This document shows positions 1 to 8,104 of a stretch of DNA of 38,735 bases, piece by piece. The stretch's first letter is position 1; every line of letters begins with the position of its first letter. Made by a program: the position numbers and the translations under genes. Under the pieces are notes generated by a model, which saw nothing but the letters and a program-made list of their open reading frames with translations, made no database searches and was not told the DNA's origin. Origin of the DNA: Bacteroidota bacterium (GTDB taxonomy: Bacteria > Bacteroidota > Bacteroidia > JABEUT01); contig JABDGY010000018.1 in the NCBI GenBank assembly GCA_013285805.1, positions 1 to 38,735 of the forward strand, read 5' to 3'.

Positions 1-2817
1 GAAAAATATCAATCGTTTACAGTTGCTCCATTATTTTCTGTAGGCCATTCAACGGATAATGAAAGACGTCACCTTGCTGTCACACCTTTGTTCTGGCATA
101 TAAAAAATGGAACCTATACAAGTAATACGCTTATAACATTTTGGTGGAACCGTGAGCTAATAAGTTATCATATTAATGCTAACGGCGTTAAAATTGCCGA
201 CACAAATTCAGCTACTTATGTTTTCCCGCTTTTCTGGTCGCATAAAAATGAAAACGGGCAACAGACTATTGTCTTCCCGCTTCTATGGGGTATAAGAGAC
301 AGAGAGAAGCAATCGCTTACATTATTTCCTCTCTTTTCAATGGGCCATTATAACGATGGGGCAAAAAATTACGTTGCGGTTACTCCGTTTTTCTGGCACT
401 TCAAAACATCATACGGGCATACCAATGTTTTATTTCCATTATGGTGGAATTCAAAAAAAATGAACTACCACGATACATCCGCAACAAACATAATATTCCC
501 TTTATACTGGTCTCGTCACAGTTGGTATTCCAATTACAACATATTCTTTCCTTTTATATGGGATATTAAAACCAAAAGCTACCATTCATTCACCTTTGAG
601 CCGTTTTTCTCAACAGGCAAATCAACAGATGGTAAGCGGAGGCATATAGCCATTACACCATTATTCTGGCATTATAGCGATAGCAACCAAATTAAGAATA
701 GGCTATTCCCCATTTGGTGGTACAAGAAGGATATTTATAAAAATGATACAAATATTACCAATGTATTATTCCCCATATACTGGGCATACAAAGGGCATAA
801 CTACAATAATAAAGTACTATTCCCTATAATTTGGGTATTAAATAATGGAAGGTACAAATCACTAACTATTGAACCATTATTCTCAGTCGGCCATTCAACT
901 GACAACAAGAAAAAGCATATTGCAATTACACCCTTATTCTGGCATGTAAAAGATACACTGGGTTATAAAAACAGGCTGTTCCCCATTTGGTGGAATAATA
1001 AGCGGATAGAATACCAATATGCTAATGGTAAAGAAATAGTGTACGATACTAATTGTACAAATGTAATTTTCCCGCTATACTGGTCGTATAGCAACAATCA
1101 CAGGACAAACAAAGCATTTGCGCCATTCTTTTGGGAGCATAAGGATAGCCTAAGTAAATCGGTAACCGCTATTCCATTATTCGCTTATGGTAATTCAATA
1201 AAGGAGAAGAAATCATATTTGGCTATCACACCCTTATTCTGGCATATAAAGGATTCAGATAAATACAGTAATACACTAATCCCTTTCTGGTGGAGTAAAT
1301 CAAGGGTAATATATAAGTGGAATGGGAAGAGAATTATACCGGTTGATACGGAACATACCACTGAAGTTTTCCCACTCTACTGGTCGTATCATAGCAAATG
1401 GGAAAGCAATAAAGTGTTCATTCCTTTTCTATGGAGTCATAAAGATAGCCTCAGCAGGTCATTTACGTTTGCTCCCTTCTTTTCATTCGGCAATTCTGCA
1501 AAAGAAAAAAAATCATACCTCGTTGCCACGCCCCTATACTGGCATTTTAAAGATAGTGTTGGTTACAGTAATACCTTTTTCCCTTTGTGGCGAAGGCGGA
1601 TGCGCGTAAATTATAAATGGAACGGGTTTAAATATGTTCCGTACGATACATCTCATGCTACCGAAGTTACTCCGCTATTTTGGTCGTATCACGATAAAAC
1701 TCAAAATTACAAAGTGTTGTTCCCACTATTGTGGAGTTTTAAAGACAGCGTTCGTAAGTCATTTACTTTTGCCCCGCTTTTTTCCGCCGGGCATTCACCA
1801 GTAAGTAAGAAATCGTATCTGGTGGCAACACCGTTATTCTGGCATTTTAAAGACCGCACTTCGCATACTAATTTATTTTTCCCTTTCTGGTACAATCATC
1901 AGCGAATTGAATATGCTATGAAAAACTCAAAAATGGCACTTGTTGACACCATAAGGGCTACTTATGTTTTCCCGTTTTATTGGTCTTATAGGGATATGGA
2001 TGTGCTCAGGAATATCTTCTTCCCTATACTTTGGAGTAATAAAGATAAATTTCATAGTTCGTTTACATTGTTCCCTTTCTTTTCATCAGGCCGTTCAACC
2101 GATAATAAAAGCAGTCATTTAATTATTACTCCCTTGTTCTGGAGTTTGAAATCACATGGTATTATGCGCACAACATTATTCCCTCTTTTTAATACATATA
2201 AGGATACAACGGGGGAAAAAAAAATCAATGTGCTGTATGTGGCATATAGATATAGAAAAATAGCGGATAGTGTTTCGGTCAACTTTTTATGGCCTATAGT
2301 GGAATATACTCATGCAAAAGCTCTTAGATATTTCAGGATTACCCCTATAGTATGGTATAAAAAATCGCCTAAGGTCAATTACTTCACTGTGCAGCCCTTT
2401 TATTACCATGGAAAAGACACGGCTGGTGAAAGCACCCACATTTTATGGGAGCTATTTGTTCACAAAAGGCAGTTTAATAAAATGAAATCTACCCGTTTTT
2501 TATGGAGAACAGTTGTGGCTAATAGGTATGATAATGGAGACCATGAATTCAGAATATTACAGTTTGTATATGTAAATGCAAAGAAAGACAGTACCACTGA
2601 ACATGGTATATTCCCTTTCTACCACAAAGTTGTACAGAAAAACGGGGATATGTCGTTCTCAACAATGATGGGTTTTTATCATCATATCAGGCGTCAGGTA
2701 CCTGATACTAAGGAGTATTACGAGGAGGTCAAAGTACTGTGGTTCATAAGGTTACTATCGAACGCTAAGGCACTTAAAGCAAAAGGTATTGATATGAAGC
2801 AGAAGAAACTTATATAG
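1..2817 (+). CDS. Giant aromatic FPLFW-repeat protein, 5' end outside the window
   Basis: Reading frame 1 is open from the first base, so the true start lies upstream; the TTG at 88 is an internal leucine codon of a repeat, not a start. The visible 938 residues are mostly seven copies of a unit of 91 or 100 residues. Each unit runs TPLFWHxKD, then LFPxWW, a variable loop, VFPLYWSY, LFPxxWSxKDS and FTFAPLFSxG. A divergent C-terminal part of about 230 residues follows, from nt 2125. The alternating aromatic, proline and polar pattern suggests many short beta strands, as in a beta-solenoid or a large barrel. The two shorter units lack about nine residues in the loop after the WW motif. No membrane helix, catalytic motif or lipobox is visible, and the N-terminus that would show a signal peptide is missing. 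I do not recognise a named family; an envelope or surface role is inference from composition only. Confidence 0.85.
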   Translation, partial: EKYQSFTVAPLFSVGHSTDNERRHLAVTPLFWHIKNGTYTSNTLITFWWNRELISYHINANGVKIADTNSATYVFPLFWSHKNENGQQTIVFPLLWGIRDREKQSLTLFPLFSMGHYNDGAKNYVAVTPFFWHFKTSYGHTNVLFPLWWNSKKMNYHDTSATNIIFPLYWSRHSWYSNYNIFFPFIWDIKTKSYHSFTFEPFFSTGKSTDGKRRHIAITPLFWHYSDSNQIKNRLFPIWWYKKDIYKNDTNITNVLFPIYWAYKGHNYNNKVLFPIIWVLNNGRYKSLTIEPLFSVGHSTDNKKKHIAITPLFWHVKDTLGYKNRLFPIWWNNKRIEYQYANGKEIVYDTNCTNVIFPLYWSYSNNHRTNKAFAPFFWEHKDSLSKSVTAIPLFAYGNSIKEKKSYLAITPLFWHIKDSDKYSNTLIPFWWSKSRVIYKWNGKRIIPVDTEHTTEVFPLYWSYHSKWESNKVFIPFLWSHKDSLSRSFTFAPFFSFGNSAKEKKSYLVATPLYWHFKDSVGYSNTFFPLWRRRMRVNYKWNGFKYVPYDTSHATEVTPLFWSYHDKTQNYKVLFPLLWSFKDSVRKSFTFAPLFSAGHSPVSKKSYLVATPLFWHFKDRTSHTNLFFPFWYNHQRIEYAMKNSKMALVDTIRATYVFPFYWSYRDMDVLRNIFFPILWSNKDKFHSSFTLFPFFSSGRSTDNKSSHLIITPLFWSLKSHGIMRTTLFPLFNTYKDTTGEKKINVLYVAYRYRKIADSVSVNFLWPIVEYTHAKALRYFRITPIVWYKKSPKVNYFTVQPFYYHGKDTAGESTHILWELFVHKRQFNKMKSTRFLWRTVVANRYDNGDHEFRILQFVYVNAKKDSTTEHGIFPFYHKVVQKNGDMSFSTMMGFYHHIRRQVPDTKEYYEEVKVLWFIRLLSNAKALKAKGIDMKQKKLI
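79..2124 (+). repeat. Seven in-frame tandem coding repeats, 300 or 273 bp each
   Basis: Units begin, at the codon before TPLFWH or its variant, at nt 79, 379, 652, 925, 1225, 1525 and 1825. An eighth, divergent unit starts at 2125, and bases 1-78 are the tail of an earlier unit. Spacings are 300, 273, 273, 300, 300, 300 and 300 bp. DNA similarity is still visible, for example ACACCCTTATTCTGGCAT in the units at 925 and 1225. Both period lengths are multiples of three, so gain or loss of a whole unit keeps the frame. Confidence 0.9.
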
Positions 2818-3228
2818 CAAATGACCATTAAAAGTAGCTGTAGAATAAAGGTATTTTACCTGCTCCCTCAGTTCTTGTAGCGATTCTTTTCAGATGTTTA
2901 TAGAAATTTCCTGGGGTTTGTTGATAATTTGTTTATAAATTGCGGCCTGAAACTAAACGCAGTAGTAATTTTTAAAACTCTATTTCACTGTTTAATGAAC
3001 CTTGGTAAGATGATTATGCCTGTATTACAGGATGTTGAAGCGCGGTATGGCTCCGGAACCCAATATTGGCAGACCAAAACAAAATATATTGCCCTGATTT
3101 GCTTACAGTTAAAACCTTTTAGACACATTGCCTTAACAAATAGTTAGCTTAATGATAAGTATAGCGTAAGTTTACTCTCGCTTAACTGAAGTAGTTTCGC
3201 CCTCGGAAACTAAATCCCCCTTAATCAA
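2818..3228. other. 411-bp intergenic stretch before the PHA locus
   Basis: No convincing gene is seen. The one short frame (about 2929-3147) begins with TTG, has no family features and is judged spurious. No clear terminator follows the repeat protein. The only structure noted is the palindrome at 3192-3212 just before the first phasin gene. Confidence 0.6.
3192..3212 (+). promoter_or_regulatory. Palindrome upstream of the first phasin gene
   Basis: TAGTTTC (3192-3198) and GAAACTA (3206-3212) are perfect 7-bp inverted arms around a 7-base centre, 16 bases before the ATG at 3229. The left arm with its next base reads TAGTTTCG, one base off the TAnnTTTG -7 element. It could be an operator overlapping the promoter or a leader hairpin. 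There is no T run after it, so it is not a terminator of the usual kind. Confidence 0.4.
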
Positions 3229-4107
3229 ATGAAAATAAACAAAACAGAAAACATGAAAGAAAACCTCGGCGCCGTAAATGAAAAATCGGCTGAAATGATA
3301 AAATCATTTATCGAAAGTAGCGCAAAACAGTTTGACATTACAATGAATGCTAGCAAAGCAATATTTGAAGCCATTACAAAGCAATATTCCTTTAAAGGAG
3401 CAGTAGGCGAAAAGACTGATGAAGCAAAGAATGGTATTCAGGAAACAATTGCTACTGCAAATAAATGGTTCTCAGAGTCTTCGAAGATTATGATGGACCT
3501 ATACGAAAAACAATCAAAGCATTTATTGGATTCGTACAATAGTTACATGAACCTTGCGTATGAAGGCCTGAATAAAATAAATGAAAACGAACATGGTGGC
3601 GCTTTCCGCCCGCAGGTGGAGATGTTTATTAAAAACCTTGAAGATTCAGCTATGATTTCCAAGAAAATGTTCAGCACAGTAATTTCTTCGCTGAATAATG
3701 AAGATGACAAAGTATATGTAACTGAGGTACTTGATATGATGCTCAACACATATAATAAGCAGACCGAAGAACTGGTTAAGTTCAGTAAAAACCTGTTTGA
3801 TACAGCACAGATTGAAAAATCTATAAGCCTGAACAAGGAAATTTCGGAAAAGCTGCAAAAGGACATGGAAAGGAATTTTGAGGCATCAAAAAAACTCATC
3901 AGCGCTATTGCCGATACATATAAAGAAACCGATTTATCTGCTAAGGCAGGTAGTAAAATGCTCGATGAAATTTTTGCCGAAATTGACGTGGTAACCAAAA
4001 ACAATATAAAATTCTGGAACAACTGGTTCGAGCAGGTACGCAACAGCAAAGCATCGGAAAAATCGGAAAAAACTGTCTCTTCTTCAGTAAACGGTCACAC
4101 ATCTTAA
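3229..4107 (+). CDS. Phasin-like PHA granule-associated protein (long form)
   Basis: A 292-residue, highly charged helical protein with no signal peptide or membrane helix, so cytoplasmic. Residues near 20-45 (KSAEMIKSFIESSAKQFD) match the start of the next protein (ESIKSLIETNSKQFD), marking the two as paralogues. The Lys/Glu/Ser-rich amphipathic helices, with regularly spaced Phe and Met, fit phasins, which coat polyhydroxyalkanoate granules and modulate the synthase. It is longer than a typical phasin of about 150-200 residues. The phasin call rests mainly on position two genes before phaC. A second in-frame ATG at 3253 (MKENLG) is an alternative start. The next gene follows after 38 bases, so the two are probably co-transcribed. 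The family assignment is by composition and context and needs a profile search. Confidence 0.65.
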   Translation: MKINKTENMKENLGAVNEKSAEMIKSFIESSAKQFDITMNASKAIFEAITKQYSFKGAVGEKTDEAKNGIQETIATANKWFSESSKIMMDLYEKQSKHLLDSYNSYMNLAYEGLNKINENEHGGAFRPQVEMFIKNLEDSAMISKKMFSTVISSLNNEDDKVYVTEVLDMMLNTYNKQTEELVKFSKNLFDTAQIEKSISLNKEISEKLQKDMERNFEASKKLISAIADTYKETDLSAKAGSKMLDEIFAEIDVVTKNNIKFWNNWFEQVRNSKASEKSEKTVSSSVNGHTS

Positions 4108-4145
4108 TCCCCCCTATATAACTTTTCAAATTTTAAAACACAATC

Positions 4146-4766
4146 ATGAAAAACACAACAATCAACAAACAAGCTGAAGCGCTGAAAAAAAGCATAGACA
4201 GCGTTTCTGAAAGCTCAAAGGAAAGCATTAAGTCTTTAATCGAGACTAATTCAAAACAATTCGATAAAGCGCTTGATGTAAACAAAAAAACATTCGACTC
4301 AATAAGCAAAATGCTTTATGAGAAAGAAATGGATCCTACCATTGTTAGCTCATTTAAAACTACTTTCGGTAAAGGCATCAAATTATCGGAAGATGTAATT
4401 GATTCAGTAATTGATTCGCATACCAAACGTATGGACCTCTCTATCGATTTTACAACCAGGTTCATGGAGGCTTTAAGGAGTGAAGACCTTAGTACCAAAG
4501 AAGGTATGGACAAACTTATGGAACTTGTAAAGGAAAACCTCGATAAGTCAACCGAACTTTCTATGAATAATATGGAAAAGATTGTAAATGTTTATAACGA
4601 GCACCTCAATCTTGCCCTGAATTTCAATAAGAAGTTTGCTGATAATATCAATTCACAGGTAGTATCAATGTTTAAACTTCAGAAGAAGAATATTGATACA
4701 TTTTTCTCACTCGACATGGTATCGGAGTGGTGGAAAAATGCAAGCGAAGAAAAAACAAAAGCATAG
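4146..4766 (+). CDS. Phasin-like PHA granule-associated protein (short form)
   Basis: A 206-residue all-helical, soluble protein paralogous to its upstream neighbour, with a shared segment near residues 22-45. Its size is normal for phasins. Recurring amphipathic helices (for example FDKALDVNKKTFDSISK) would lie on the surface of a PHA granule. A C-terminal helix ending in a Trp-rich patch (EWWKNA) may contact the polymer or the synthase. A good terminator follows at 4789-4832, so the two phasin genes form their own unit, separate from phaC and phaB. That arrangement lets granule coat proteins be made in different amounts from the synthase. Alternative: an unrelated coiled-coil protein that happens to neighbour phaC, which I consider unlikely. 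Confidence 0.7.
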   Translation: MKNTTINKQAEALKKSIDSVSESSKESIKSLIETNSKQFDKALDVNKKTFDSISKMLYEKEMDPTIVSSFKTTFGKGIKLSEDVIDSVIDSHTKRMDLSIDFTTRFMEALRSEDLSTKEGMDKLMELVKENLDKSTELSMNNMEKIVNVYNEHLNLALNFNKKFADNINSQVVSMFKLQKKNIDTFFSLDMVSEWWKNASEEKTKA

Positions 4767-4788
4767 TTTTAGTGTGTCAAAGCTAAAT

Positions 4789-4832
4789 CCCTGTAACCTG
4801 TCCCCTTACCGGTTGCAGGGATGGCTTTTTTA
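4789..4832 (+). terminator. Rho-independent terminator after the phasin pair
   Basis: CCCTGTAACC (4789-4798) pairs with GGTTGCAGGG (4811-4820) with one G-U pair and a 12-base loop. The run GGCTTTTTT follows four bases of spacer. It separates the phasin genes from phaC. Confidence 0.8.
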
Positions 4833-4856
4833 ATGAACCGGACAAATTGTATAACC

Positions 4857-4879
4857 CGTCGGTATTTTAAATACGGACG
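4857..4879 (+). promoter_or_regulatory. 23-bp palindrome just upstream of phaC
   Basis: CGTCGGTATTT and AAATACGGACG flank a central T at 4868. Ten of eleven positions are complementary; only 4861/4875 (G against G) fail. It ends 14 bases before the phaC ATG. It could be an operator for a dimeric repressor or a leader hairpin near the start codon. It is not followed by a T run. No clear TAnnTTTG element is seen in this gap. Confidence 0.5.
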
Positions 4880-4893
4880 AAATTTTATTTATA

Positions 4894-6660
4894 ATGGACA
4901 AGGATAATAAAGAAATTCAGGCTGATTTCAGCAAATTGTACGAGACCTACTCCACCGCCGGAATAGAGATATTTAATAAGGTCATGAAGGAGTCTCCTGA
5001 TTTTATTAATGATAGCATAGAAACTTCACAGGACTATTCGAGGTTTTTTTCAGAAGTTTCTTCTGATAAGGAAGGTATTGCTAAAATGCAGGCCTATTAT
5101 ATCGATTTTATAAAAAAACAGCAGGACCTTTTTAAAAACCTGGCCGAGCACCAGGTAGGGAAGAAACCCGATGCCGTTATAAACCCTGCACCTGAAGATA
5201 AACGCTTCAAAGCCGAAGAATGGAATACACTTCCTTACTTTGATTTTGTAAAGCAAAACTACCTGCTTATATCTGAGCTGCTTACCAATATTGTAAGCTC
5301 AACTGACGTTGATGACAAGCTTAAAAGGAAAATTGCCTTTTACACCAAACAATATATTGATGCTGTATCGCCTGCCAATTTTTTTGCTACCAATCCTGAA
5401 GCAATGAAGCTGGCCTATGAAACAAAGGGGCAAAGCCTTATAGATGGCTTTAATAACATGATGACCGATTTAAAGGATGGGCGCATTAACCAGACTGATA
5501 CTTCAGCTTTTGAATTGGGTAAAAACCTGGCCACTACACCGGGCAATGTTATTTTTGAAAATGAACTTATTCAGCTAATACAATATACACCCACCACTAA
5601 AAAGATTTATGAAACACCTGTGCTTGTTATTCCTCCGTGGATTAATAAATACTATATACTCGACCTGAAACCTGAGAACTCATTTGTGAAATTTGTTGTT
5701 GACAGTGGATTTACCACCTTTCTGATTTCATGGAAGAACCCTACAGCCGAAATGAGGAATGTAGCCTTTGAAGACTATGTTGAGTCAGGAGTACTTAAGG
5801 CTACAGAGGTTATGCAGTCTATTACAGGCGCAAAAAAGATAAATACTGTTGGTTACTGCCTGGGTGGAACTTTGCAGGGTATTACACTGGCTATTTCACA
5901 TTCAAGAAAAAAAGTGCCTTTCGAATCGGCTACCTTCCTGGCTTCTATGATTGATTTTTCTGACCTGGGCCCTATGGGCGATTTAATTGACGAGGCCCTT
6001 GTAAGGAAAATAGAAGAAGGGGAATTGAAAGAAAACGGTATGATGCGTGGAAAGGTAATGGGTAACGCCTTTAACGTAATTCGTTCAAATGATCTGATAT
6101 GGAATTATGTTACTAATAATTACCTGAAAGGTAAAAAACTTACACCATTCGATGTGCTGTATTGGAATGGAGATAATACTAACCTGCCCGCTGCTATGTA
6201 TGGTTACTACCTGCGCTATATGCTATACGAGAATAAATTGAGCAGGAAAAATGCTTTGCGTATTTGCGATACTCCTATTGATATCGGAAAAATTGAAATA
6301 CCCACATTTATTGTAGGTACGACTGAAGATCATATATCACCTGCTGTTACTACCTTTACTACAACCGAACTTGTAAGCGGCCCGGTTGAATTTGTACTGG
6401 GTGGTTCGGGCCACGTTATGGGAATAGTAAATCACCCTGCTAAAAAGAAATATGGTTATTTTGCAGGCGGAGAATTGCATAAAGGATTTGCAGAGTGGAA
6501 AAAAACTGCAGCCCAGCATGAAGGAAGCTGGTGGGATCCGTGGACAAAATGGTTAAAGGGAATGTCGGGTAAACAAATAGACGCCCCTAAGACAGCGGGT
6601 AATACAAAATATAAAGTTATTGAACCTGCACCGGGACGATACGTAAAAGAGAAATGCTAA
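4894..6660 (+). CDS. phaC: Class I-type polyhydroxyalkanoate synthase
   Basis: Polymerises (R)-3-hydroxyacyl-CoA into PHA at the granule surface. Its 588 residues match class I synthases such as that of Cupriavidus necator. Seen in order: the N-terminal block RFKAEEWNTLPYFDF near residue 104; a segment NLATTPGNVIFENELIQLIQ near 212; PPWINKYYILDLKPENSFVK near 247; the lipase-like box GYCLGG with catalytic Cys322; Asp479 in VGTTEDHISP; and His507 in GGSGHVMG. The triad numbering is almost the same as Cys319/Asp480/His508 of C. necator. The subunit PhaE of class III and PhaR of class IV are not needed at this length. phaB follows after 36 bases, giving a phaC-phaB unit. A palindrome 14 bases upstream may regulate it. 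Synthases of this type are best known from Proteobacteria, so the Bacteroidota context is notable. Confidence 0.96.
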   Translation: MDKDNKEIQADFSKLYETYSTAGIEIFNKVMKESPDFINDSIETSQDYSRFFSEVSSDKEGIAKMQAYYIDFIKKQQDLFKNLAEHQVGKKPDAVINPAPEDKRFKAEEWNTLPYFDFVKQNYLLISELLTNIVSSTDVDDKLKRKIAFYTKQYIDAVSPANFFATNPEAMKLAYETKGQSLIDGFNNMMTDLKDGRINQTDTSAFELGKNLATTPGNVIFENELIQLIQYTPTTKKIYETPVLVIPPWINKYYILDLKPENSFVKFVVDSGFTTFLISWKNPTAEMRNVAFEDYVESGVLKATEVMQSITGAKKINTVGYCLGGTLQGITLAISHSRKKVPFESATFLASMIDFSDLGPMGDLIDEALVRKIEEGELKENGMMRGKVMGNAFNVIRSNDLIWNYVTNNYLKGKKLTPFDVLYWNGDNTNLPAAMYGYYLRYMLYENKLSRKNALRICDTPIDIGKIEIPTFIVGTTEDHISPAVTTFTTTELVSGPVEFVLGGSGHVMGIVNHPAKKKYGYFAGGELHKGFAEWKKTAAQHEGSWWDPWTKWLKGMSGKQIDAPKTAGNTKYKVIEPAPGRYVKEKC

Positions 6661-6696
6661 CTAAATAAAATTATAAACTACAGAGATAATTAATGT

Positions 6697-7464
6697 ATGA
6701 GGGTAAAAAATAATAAGGTCGCTTTGGTTACAGGTGGCACAGGCGGGTTAGGAACTGCAATATGCGAACGCCTTTACAAAGATGGATATTCAGTTGTGGC
6801 AAATTACAAAGACTTTACGAAAGCCATAAAATGGCGCGAAGAAGCAAAGAAATGGAGGGAGAGTGAACTGAAAATGGGTATGGATATTAATATAGTGGAA
6901 GGCGATGTGGCGAGTTTTAAATCGTCGCAGGATATGATGAAAGAGATTACTGATGAAATAGGTCCGGTTGATGTACTGGTTAACAATGCCGGTATTACCC
7001 GCGACGCTCCTTTACATAAAATGACACCCGACCAATGGTTCGAGGTGATGGATACAAACCTTAACAGCGTATTTATATGCTCTCGCCTTGTAATTGAGGG
7101 CATGCTTGCAAAAGGATGGGGAAGGATTATAAATATTTCTTCTGTTAACGGACAGAAAGGTGCTTACGGACAGACTAATTATTCCGCAGCCAAATCGGCC
7201 ATGTATGGTTTTTCTAAATCGCTGGCGCTTGAAGTGGCCAAGAAGGGAATTACAGTAAATTGTATCTCTCCCGGTTATATAGGCACTTCAATGGTTATGG
7301 CTATTCGTGAAGATATACGTGAAAAGATTGTAGCCCAGGTTCCTGCGGGGCGTTTCGGTAAGCCTGAAGAAATCGCTGATATGGTTTCTTACCTGGCTTC
7401 TGATGATGCAAGCTATATCACCGGTGCCAATATGGCAATAAACGGTGGCCTGCACATGTATTAG
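6697..7464 (+). CDS. phaB: NADPH-dependent acetoacetyl-CoA reductase
   Basis: A short-chain dehydrogenase of 255 residues. It has the Rossmann nucleotide loop TGGTGGLG (residues 12-19), the NNAG motif (96-99) with ITRD after it, Ser148/149 in NISSVNGQKG, and the catalytic pair Tyr162/Lys166 in GQTNYSAAK. The run VNGQKGAYGQTNYSAAK is close to that of PhaB enzymes, which reduce acetoacetyl-CoA to (R)-3-hydroxybutyryl-CoA for PHA synthesis. FabG-type ketoacyl-ACP reductases are the nearest alternative, but the QKG/GQTNYS block and the position after phaC favour PhaB. ATG at 6697 is chosen; an ATG at 6693 is in another frame. A strong terminator follows at 7508. The thiolase PhaA must be supplied from elsewhere. 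Confidence 0.93.
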   Translation: MRVKNNKVALVTGGTGGLGTAICERLYKDGYSVVANYKDFTKAIKWREEAKKWRESELKMGMDINIVEGDVASFKSSQDMMKEITDEIGPVDVLVNNAGITRDAPLHKMTPDQWFEVMDTNLNSVFICSRLVIEGMLAKGWGRIINISSVNGQKGAYGQTNYSAAKSAMYGFSKSLALEVAKKGITVNCISPGYIGTSMVMAIREDIREKIVAQVPAGRFGKPEEIADMVSYLASDDASYITGANMAINGGLHMY

Positions 7465-7507
7465 TGAGCGGTGATTACCTTCGGTTTTCTCTCCTAACCT
7501 AAGTTGC

Positions 7508-7538
7508 AAACAAAGAAGCTACGCTTCTTTGTTTTGTT
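7508..7538 (+). terminator. Terminator after phaB
   Basis: A perfect 12-bp stem, AAACAAAGAAGC (7508-7519) with GCTTCTTTGTTT (7523-7534), around a 3-base loop; the T-rich stem end provides the U run. The next gene (ssrA) is on the opposite strand and ends near 7609, so this lies between convergent units. Confidence 0.8.
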
Positions 7539-7608
7539 ACGTCCCTGCTCATAAAAATAAATTTTCACTCCACTTTCTTCACAAAACCTTATTGCACACC
7601 TTTTACCG

Positions 7609-7973
7609 TGGAGCCGGAGGGATTCGAACCCTCGTCCAAACAAGGAAACAACAAGCTTTCTACATGCGTAGCCTTATTTAATTGTGGGGAAGTAACCGCT
7701 AAAAGGCAGAGCTATTACAACCTTAGTTCCTTTGTTTTCGACCGGGTGGCGGAACGATACCCAGGCTATCCTGCCATTTTCGATGCTTCTGTCGGGACGC
7801 CGGCTGGAAGGGCTTCCCGGGAAACATAGCTAGTTAAATCCTTCTGGATTAAGCAGCTAAGGCGTAATTTGTTTCGCCGTCTGTAATGTGAGAACTGAGA
7901 TTATCGAGCTACATTCACGACGCTCGGCATGCTTACCTGCTCTTTCTACCTGCTGTCAAAACCTGTCGGCCCC
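7609..7973 (-). ncRNA. ssrA: tmRNA (transfer-messenger RNA)
   Basis: Rescues ribosomes stalled on broken mRNA and tags the nascent peptide for degradation, working with SmpB. On the minus strand the RNA begins GGGGCCGACAGGTTTTGACA and ends with the T-arm GAGGGTTCGAATCCCTC and then CGGCTCCA. The 5' GGGGCCG pairs with the 3' CGGCTCC as the acceptor stem, with one G-U pair. The tag frame, on the minus strand from 7878 to 7849, reads GETNYALAA and then stop, a normal bacterial tag ending ALAA. The genome has CGG after the discriminator A, so CCA is not encoded and must be added by a nucleotidyltransferase. Length is about 365 nt, one piece, not permuted. A protein frame at 7608-7829 across it is spurious. 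Confidence 0.97.
7849..7878 (-). other. tmRNA tag-peptide reading frame GETNYALAA
   Basis: Read on the minus strand: GGC GAA ACA AAT TAC GCC TTA GCT GCT TAA. It starts with a Gly resume codon and encodes nine residues ending Ala-Leu-Ala-Ala, the degron read by ClpXP. Confidence 0.93.
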
Positions 7974-7994
7974 AATCATTTAGCATTTCTGCTA

Positions 7995-8002
7995 CAAATA
8001 TA
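7995..8002 (-). promoter_or_regulatory. -7 element of the ssrA promoter
   Basis: The minus strand reads TATATTTG, a perfect TAnnTTTG, ending 22 bases before the mature 5' end. That leaves room for a short leader that would be trimmed off. Confidence 0.6.
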
Positions 8003-8035
8003 CTAAAAACCAAGGGGTGGCAGAAGTTATAAGTT

Positions 8036-8069
8036 TATAAAAACGGACAGGAGCCTTACGGGGCTCCTG
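8036..8069 (-). terminator. Terminator of dps
   Basis: On the minus strand CAGGAGCC (8069-8062), a six-base loop and GGCTCCTG (8055-8048) form a perfect 8-bp stem. TCCGTTTTTATA follows. Confidence 0.75.
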
Positions 8070-8104
8070 CCATCTATAATGTGCCTGCATAAGTGGGTCG
8101 TGTT

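Noticed and set aside
2929-3147. 72-codon frame before the PHA locus
   Set aside because: TTG start, no family features, no promoter match and no neighbour link.
3543-4049. 168-codon minus-strand frame opposite the first phasin gene
   Set aside because: A shadow of the helical, charged plus-strand gene; no independent start, promoter or family features.
7608-7829. Open frame of 73 codons with a GFEPS-type start
   Set aside because: It lies across the tmRNA gene on the other strand; the PEGFEPSS reading is a known artefact of the T-arm of tRNA and tmRNA genes.
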